Notes under the pieces: model-generated | Told to the model about the DNA's origin: nothing | Seen by the model: the letters and a program-made list of their open reading frames with translations, nothing else | The model's database searches: none | Source: Beta vulgaris subsp. vulgaris | Lineage: Eukaryota > Streptophyta > Magnoliopsida > Caryophyllales > Amaranthaceae | NCBI RefSeq assembly: GCF_026745355.1 | Contig: NC_079209.1 | Span: 34,478,899-34,542,898 of the forward strand | Reading direction: 5' to 3' | Length of the DNA: 64,000 bases | Position numbers and translations under genes: made by a program | In this document: positions 57,666 through 64,000 of the stretch, piece by piece | Numbering within the stretch: position 1 is the stretch's first letter | Layout of the letters: each line of letters opens with the position of its first letter

Positions 57666-60600
57666 GCAGCAAGCTATAGTCTCTTTGTCAAATGAAAAGA
57701 GAATAGATTGTAGCATCTTTGTAAGCCATCGAAATACTATATGACATTTATCTTATACTAAAAGCACTTGGACGCATTGATTGTATATCGAACTCGTCTT
57801 CATAGATATCAATTCGACAACAAAGCTGATTATGCTTCTCCAAAGAAAACCAAACAGTAGTGAGTATTAAACGAGAGAGTAATTTAATTTGTATTGCTAA
57901 TAATGCTAATTAATAACCACTATATTCTTGAATCTGACTATTGACAATGATACTCCATTGCAGCTGATCATTAAAAAAGAAGCAAAAATTAGCTAAAGGT
58001 GGGGTGAAAGAGTAAAACAAGAGACTATGATTAGTCAAGACAGGGTGGAAACAATCATCATTACACTAGTAATTAGCAAAGATAGATAAATCTTCTCAGG
58101 AGAATGTAGAGGCTTTAAACGACAAACAAATGATTGAGATTATTATGGAAACATTTAGATGATATATTAAATTAGTACTTAGAACTAAGCATGGATCATA
58201 TTAACTAAATCAGCAGGAAACAATTCAAATCAAGTACATAATACCCCGAGAACATAGCAGCAGGAAACAAATCAAATCAAGTAATGGATTCTCTCTAATG
58301 CACTAAAACAGTAAGCCAGCATCTCACACTCATACTTCAACAACTTAAAAGTCACTGAAACATGTTGATAATGAGAAGCTTAAATCGATAACGTTTTGAT
58401 TGCTCTAAGTATGATGATATAAGAGATAACCATTGTATATCTTGATGCTTTGAACTTGAAGTTTTATTTTCTTTACCTACCAAAACATTACAAAATCAAA
58501 CAATAGCTATAAATTAGAGAGCAATTGCAAGATATTCCCAGTTCTCATGGGTTGTTGAAGGTTAAAATAAACAAATAGATAAGACTAGAATCAGTTAATG
58601 GAGATGATGCAAGTGAAAGGGGTTACAACATCAAATTATAGTTCCTTCCTATGGCCCAAGGAATTGGTACGTGTTCACAAGAAAGAGGAAACAAATGATG
58701 AAGCTATGGACATAAATGATAGCCATATCTATAAGGACGAGAATAGGGATGTGAAGGAAAAAGTAAAAGAAAAAGATAGAGCTTTGACGAAGCCAATCAG
58801 CTCATATTCAATCTGCTACGAACATCACGAAATTTAAAACTACTAGCACAATCTAAGCGAGCATTTTGCTGATGTTTATAGCAGTAAATATAAATAAGAT
58901 CACCCGAAGATCACAAATTGCTGCTTCTGCCTATCCTTGTTCGTGTAATAAAGGGTCTAAAGTAAAAGAGCATTACTATGCTACTTACATGATTCCTCAT
59001 TTAGAGTAATCAAGGCTCTGCAATCATTGCTATGCTTTGCTTCCCTGCTCCCCTTCCTTGCTTCTGCAGTCTGCAACAAAAAAATCTAAACTTCTTGCCA
59101 ATATGAAAGAAGATAAGGGGAGAGAATAGAATTTGTAGATGTTACAAGATATTTCTAAAGAACTGACGTAATGCCCATAACTAAAAAATAGGGAATGATT
59201 TTCTTTCCAGAATATTTCAAAGAAACAAAAGACTAACTGTGGACAAACTCAACTATAGTTGAAATTACAGGTAAGTGTTTTCTTTCCAGAATATTTCAAG
59301 AACTTCATGAATCCCAAATAATATATATTATTTATTTATTTAATGAAATTGGAGGATTTAACCTCCTTTTAGCAAATTCAATGAAATAACACAAGCCCAA
59401 ATATAAATCTAGTGCAAATACAACCTAGAAAACAAAAAATAGCATAAAGTCACAGAAAACCCATTGAATTTCAACAAAATTCCCAAGAATTCACTTAGGT
59501 GTTGCGTGAACAAAAGAGGATATGGAAATTAGGGAATTTATGACTTCGTCGGAACTAATTGAATGAGAGTTGGGATTAATCTGGAACTTTTTTCGTTTCA
59601 TAAACAACAAAATATGAAGAATTTGCTCAAAAGCACCGACCTTGAGTAATTTGCAGAAGAAAATCAACCGATCGAGTATGGAGTTTGCGTCAATTAGCAG
59701 CTTGAATTTCCAGAATTTGTGTCCTGTAATTTGAGCATGAACATTAACCTAACCTTGAATATGAAGAATTTGCTCAAAAGACATTAATCTTGAATATGAA
59801 ATGAATTTGCTCACCACTAGCAAATTCAAGCACGGTGCAAAAACTGCGAGATTACGTTGAGAATTTGCTCACACTCGAGCGAGTATCCAGTACTTAGTGG
59901 TTAGTGGTTACCGCTTAATACGTGGTTAAGAGAGAGATCAAAAAAATTGAAAGTAGCGGGTTTAGTTGACATGTGGTGGGCACGTGTTATTAATTCGCGA
60001 CGCTTTTTATGTGATGCGAAATACTACAACATAAAAAAGCGTTGAGAAAATACGCGATTCATTAATTATATTTGACACTTAAGTAAAGTGTTGAGACAAT
60101 TGTGTTGAGAAAGTACTCTATTTCTAGTAGTATACAAGTAGAGAATTACCCAAGTATTATCGCCCGTGTGATAACGTATCGACTTATTCAGAATTTTGCA
60201 GCGGAAATAAATAACTAATCTTCAAACTTTATGATAAATAAATAAATAAGTATTTAGAAACCAAACAATCTAAATGAGTCTACTCAAACAAACTTAATAA
60301 AATATGTTCTTAGTAATGCAGAAAAATGAATTATACTAGTTACACATTCTCGCCATTCCAGATTCCCAATGATGCATATCTGCGAACCTATAAGGTCAAT
60401 GCTATACTGAATCTGCTCACTAAAATGGATCATCACAGGATCAATAAGGCAAAGTCATGATCACACACACAAACAAAGTACGTAATCAACAAAGTTGAGT
60501 ACTACATACTAAAACATAAGCATTCCTAACATGACATTAAATAAATAACATGCAGGGACATATAATAATATAAACATATAATATTCTGCAGATAACTTTA

Positions 60601-62277
60601 ACTGGACTAAACTCTAAACATCTTTTTATTACTTTAATGGAATAGTTATTGGAACTGAGTTGTCTTTTCTACTAATGCCTTCACCTACGAAGACGAAATA
60701 CAGGTGCTACTAGGCACTACAACGCATTTTAGATTGACCTGCAATATCGAGGAACTTTTGCTAACTGAAAAAAAAGGAATGGTGATCAATCCATCTCCTG
60801 TAAAAAGCCTTGGGCTACCACCATGTACGCCAACTCTAGACGTGCACCAGTCTAAAGTCTATAGCTATCCTTGTTACACTTTACGTTCTTTACAGTATTA
60901 CTTGTTATGACACACATACAAGCAACACATAATACAAAGCAAACATGCACATTGAACTCTTTTATCTTAGGATTTCATAAGTGATCACAACTTACAATCC
61001 AAGACTTACTTTCTTTTTAATCTCAACTTTCTTATTTGTTGAACCTAGCCAACAATAATCTTACCTTTAAAAAAGTATAATTTATCAACTTACCAAATAA
61101 GGCCTACAGTCCTCATCATAAGATAGTGAAAATAATACTTGTAAGGGAATACATGAATAACATGATTCGGTCTCTATAACATATATTAAGTCCTCATGCG
61201 AATTAATAAATAAAATTTCCTTTTCATGCTTGCATCAAATATTTCATACAAACATACAATCTAGTACTCATAATAAATCTCAAATCATATGCTTGCACAC
61301 AGGCATAAAACATGTAAAAATCAAATACTAGAAATCATATATGAACATATAAAGTTCTTATATATGATACTAAAATTTCTTTCTCCTTAAATCATGATAC
61401 TAATTACATTGCACACATGTATGTACGTACCTTGTGTAAACTAGTAGGCAAGCCACTTTTAATTCTTTAAAGTCTCCTACTGAGTATTCTCCGCCTAGAA
61501 ATCAATATAAACTAAAATCAAGATTCTAAAATAAAAACAAAGCAACTCTAAAATATTTAAAATCCCCTTTAAATATATTCAAAAGTTGATTTTAATATCA
61601 AAACTTCAATTACTTTTAATTCCTAGCATAGTACTACCATACTAGTAATTAAAATTCTTAAAATCCATAAATAAAAATCCTTTATGAAATTCCAGCAACT
61701 TTAAAGTCATAAAACCCTCTTTAAACATATATAGACATGATTAAATTCATAATCTAAACAAATCTCATAGTATACATGCTACTATGATTTCTATTAATTA
61801 ACATCCTAAAAATTCATGCTTTAATGCTTAAAACTTCAATCTAATAATAATAAACAAATCTGAATTTTTATTCTTATAATATATAATATATGTGAATCAA
61901 GATTATTTATTAAAACAGTAAATTAAAACCAATAATCATGATTAACATTAAAAAAGCATAAAAACATAGTCTTTAATGAATCTTGAGGAAGAAGAAAAGA
62001 AATCAACCAAAGAAACAAAGAACCATGGAAGGAACGAATGAATGCGCCGGAAACATGCCACACAGCAGCAGCAAGGACGCTCTACATGAAGATTCGAAGG
62101 CTTTGTGACGTTTCTTGTTGAAGAAGAAATGTTACTTGAACAAGAAGAAAAGATTTGAGAGAAAGAAAACGAAAAAAACGTGAGAAGGGAGAGAGAGAGA
62201 GAAAGAGTGCCATGAGATTGGGGTGAGAGGAGAGAGAAAATAATTCTTGTGTGAGGTAAAATAATTGGGTATTAGGA

Positions 62278-62285
62278 TATTTATA
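62278..62285 (-). promoter_or_regulatory. TATA box in the solo LTR
   Basis: TATAAATA on the - strand, at the same place as TATTTAAATA in the Tekay II LTRs and ahead of a pyrimidine-rich leader. Confidence 0.55.
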
Positions 62286-62656
62286 AGGAGACTTCCTTTT
62301 GGGCTTAGGAAAAAGAATTTGGGCTCAATTAAACTTGATGATGAATAGGATAAATAATTTAGAACTTCTATCGTCAACATGACTCCTTTTCCTTATTCAT
62401 CTAGGATTTTGGATTCCTCAAGTCCATTAACTAGACCTCTTTTCCAATATAAATTAGTATTTAAAATTTTTATCAAAGCATGGTCAATTAAAATATTTTT
62501 TGACTTTCTTAAATCCTTAAAATAATTTCATTTGACTTTTAAAATAGTCAATCCTTTTAAATAATCAAATCATTTTAAAACTAAATTATGTTTAAATATA
62601 AATATATAAATACTAAAATATATTTATGAAATCCTTTAAAATTATGGGGGATTACA

Positions 62657-63561
62657 TATAAGAAGAACATTTAACAATTTTGTTCAAAATCATATGATTA
62701 TATATAATTTATAGGTTTATTTCTAACAAAAAAAAGAATAATTGATTGAGATAACAAAAAACATGTTACAAAATCTGAAGATGCCATTAATATAAAGATA
62801 ACATGTATCTTTTATTTTTATAACAGTTTTTTCATTAAACCCTTACCTTTACCCTAACCCTAACACCACCCTAACCCTAACCCCTTGGCAGCCTCCAGCC
62901 TCCAGCCCCCATCCCTCCCCTTCCCCCACCGCCGCAACACCCCTCCCCCTCCTCCTTCACACAACGCCGACCACAACAAGTGTTGCACAATGCCTTGGTC
63001 AACGCCAGATCTCCTTCTTCACTCCTCCTTCAACGCACTAGATCTCATTCTTCCCTCCTCGCAAAGAAATGCAGCCGGCAAATCGCCGGTGAACGAAGAG
63101 GGGGTGGGGGAGGGGCTGCGGTCGGGGGTGGGGAGGCTGCGCCGGCCGGGGTGGATGGCAGGGGGTTAGGGTTTGGGTGGGATATGGTTTACATTTAGGG
63201 TTAGGGCTTAATGATGGCAAACTCGTAAATAACGCTAACGGTGAGTTAACGAAAGTTAGAAAAATGGCATTTGGTGAACGTTTTCGAATACTCAGGGGTA
63301 CATGGTGAATTTTTGGAACATTAACAATATATGGTGAATTTTTAAATTTGTCGGAGGTATTTGATGAAGAAACTATTTTTATAATATAAGGTGAACTAAA
63401 TATAGCTCTAAAAAGCAAAAAATTGTTCATCCAAGGAACAAATGGTTAAGCACGAACTTAGCATTTTATCACTACTCGCTAGTGGTAACTGGTATACTGG
63501 TATGTGTAAAGTCGAGACGCGAGGACTTTAGGAGCCAACCAAATATCATTGGCGCTCATCA
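62657..63561. other. Non-coding stretch with telomere-like motifs
   Basis: AT-rich at first. At 62850-62882 there are CCCTAACCCTAAC-type units, and at 63164-63210 GGGTTAGGGTTTGGG and TTTAGGGTTAGGG. These face each other and enclose a GC-rich 280-base piece. The open frames in that piece are Pro/Arg-rich and not convincing. 63230-63400 contains ATGGTGAATTTTT repeated. The last 100 bases form the probable promoter and leader of the HAD-like gene. Confidence 0.6.
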
Positions 63562-63812
63562 ATGGAAGTCATTACTTCAACTTCGGCCCTGCGCTATTCG
63601 TGCTTCATTCAATCCCCAATTAATGGCGGTTTCTCTCAGCGAAATTCCGTAACCTATCAGTCATGCCTATCCACTTCTCCTCTTCAACTAAGAAGCTTGA
63701 TTGTGCGCCCCAAAAGTCGATGCTCCCGTTGGTTCGTCTCTTGCAGTTCCCTTCCCAAGTCTCCTGATGACGCCTCATCTGATCAAATTGCAGTTCTTCT
63801 TGAAGTTGATGG
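63562..63812 (+). CDS. HAD-like hydrolase family protein, plastid-targeted, first exon
   Basis: ATG at 63562 opens a Ser/Thr/Arg-rich N-terminus (MEVITSTSALRYSCFIQSPI) typical of a chloroplast transit peptide of about 65-70 residues. It is followed by ASSDQIAVLLEVDG, the first strand and loop of a haloacid dehalogenase-like domain. The exon ends at 63812 with donor G|GTAATG; the frame beyond is intron. The best guess is the plant protein family of Arabidopsis At5g45170. The usual HAD motif is DxD; here it reads E-V-D, so the first Asp is replaced. It is the only ordinary host gene in the window. Confidence 0.7.
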
Positions 63813-64000
63813 GTAATGTGTCCATTATGGTACTCTTCTTGTTAATTTTTTTTTGTCTAGTTACTATTAGTTATGCAATTGTTTCGAAGTGTCAATTGTT
63901 TGTTACATTAGCTTTGTGTTTATATACTGCCTAATCACAGTAAGTTCTAGAGTACAATGCTAAACTAATATATAACTACTAAAAACTTTTACAAAGTTGG
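63813..64000 (+). other. Start of intron 1 of the HAD-like gene
   Basis: It begins GTAATGTG and is T-rich (TTTTTTTTGTC), as plant introns are. No acceptor or second exon is visible before the window ends. Confidence 0.6.

Noticed and set aside
57417..57716. Pro-rich frames on the - strand
   Set aside because: Translation of the G-rich minisatellite.
62885..63198. Pro/Arg-rich frames upstream of the HAD-like gene
   Set aside because: Low-complexity translation of a GC-rich block; no domain, and overlapping frames are equally open.

Overview
The window is a piece of a plant nuclear genome, and almost all of it is transposable elements stacked inside one another. Spliced plant exons, Ty3/gypsy chromoviruses, CACTA elements encoding TNP2, plant-type L1 LINEs with an RNase H, and a plastid-targeted host gene at the right edge all point to a flowering plant, probably a eudicot. 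The LTR starts with 'ATACTCCGTATT' would fit Caryophyllales (for example the spinach/beet group), but that is only a hint. One ordinary host gene is supported: the first exon of a HAD-like, probably plastid protein at 63562-63812 on the + strand.

Region by region. 1-6030: a Tat-lineage gypsy element on the - strand (gag, protease, RT, two RNase H domains, integrase), decayed; its far end lies beyond base 1. 6031-17134: three LTR pieces. One is on the - strand (6031-7041), one on the + strand (7042 to about 8700) and one on the - strand (17134 back to about 8900). The last is split by a hAT element (10201-16606, 8-bp target duplication GTTTAGTC) that itself carries an L1-type LINE on the - strand (10507-16080). 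17135-20097: a broken CACTA element with a TNP2 transposase pseudogene. 20098-20834 and 52256-53812: the end of an older LTR element.

20835-52250 is a Tekay-like chromovirus on the + strand ('Tekay II', 5-bp duplication TTCTC). It holds two CACTA elements of one family in opposite orientations. CACTA-1 (21008-35982, duplication ATT) sits in the 5' LTR and itself contains a second chromovirus on the - strand ('Tekay I', 22690-32928). CACTA-2 (43725-49464, duplication GTA) sits just 3' of pol. This gives a nest four levels deep.

The most interesting part is CACTA-2. Between its termini it carries pieces of at least three unrelated host genes with splice sites preserved: the first two exons of a KIN-1 type kinesin, one exon resembling a chlorophyll a/b-binding protein, and one exon of an early-nodulin-93 type protein. 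It also carries a LINE RT scrap and the 3' end of a Ulp1-like protease that CACTA-1 has too. This is a multi-gene capture element (a 'Pack-CACTA').

53813-54045 is a tRNA-derived SINE on the - strand. 54289-62656 is a solo LTR of the Tekay II family in reverse orientation, split by a third, different CACTA-like element (54330-60132) that contains a long (TAA)n tract, two copies of a G-rich minisatellite block and a possible ABCF-type gene fragment. 62657-63561 is non-coding with telomere-like motifs, followed by the HAD-like gene. All identities come from reading the sequence; no database search was possible.
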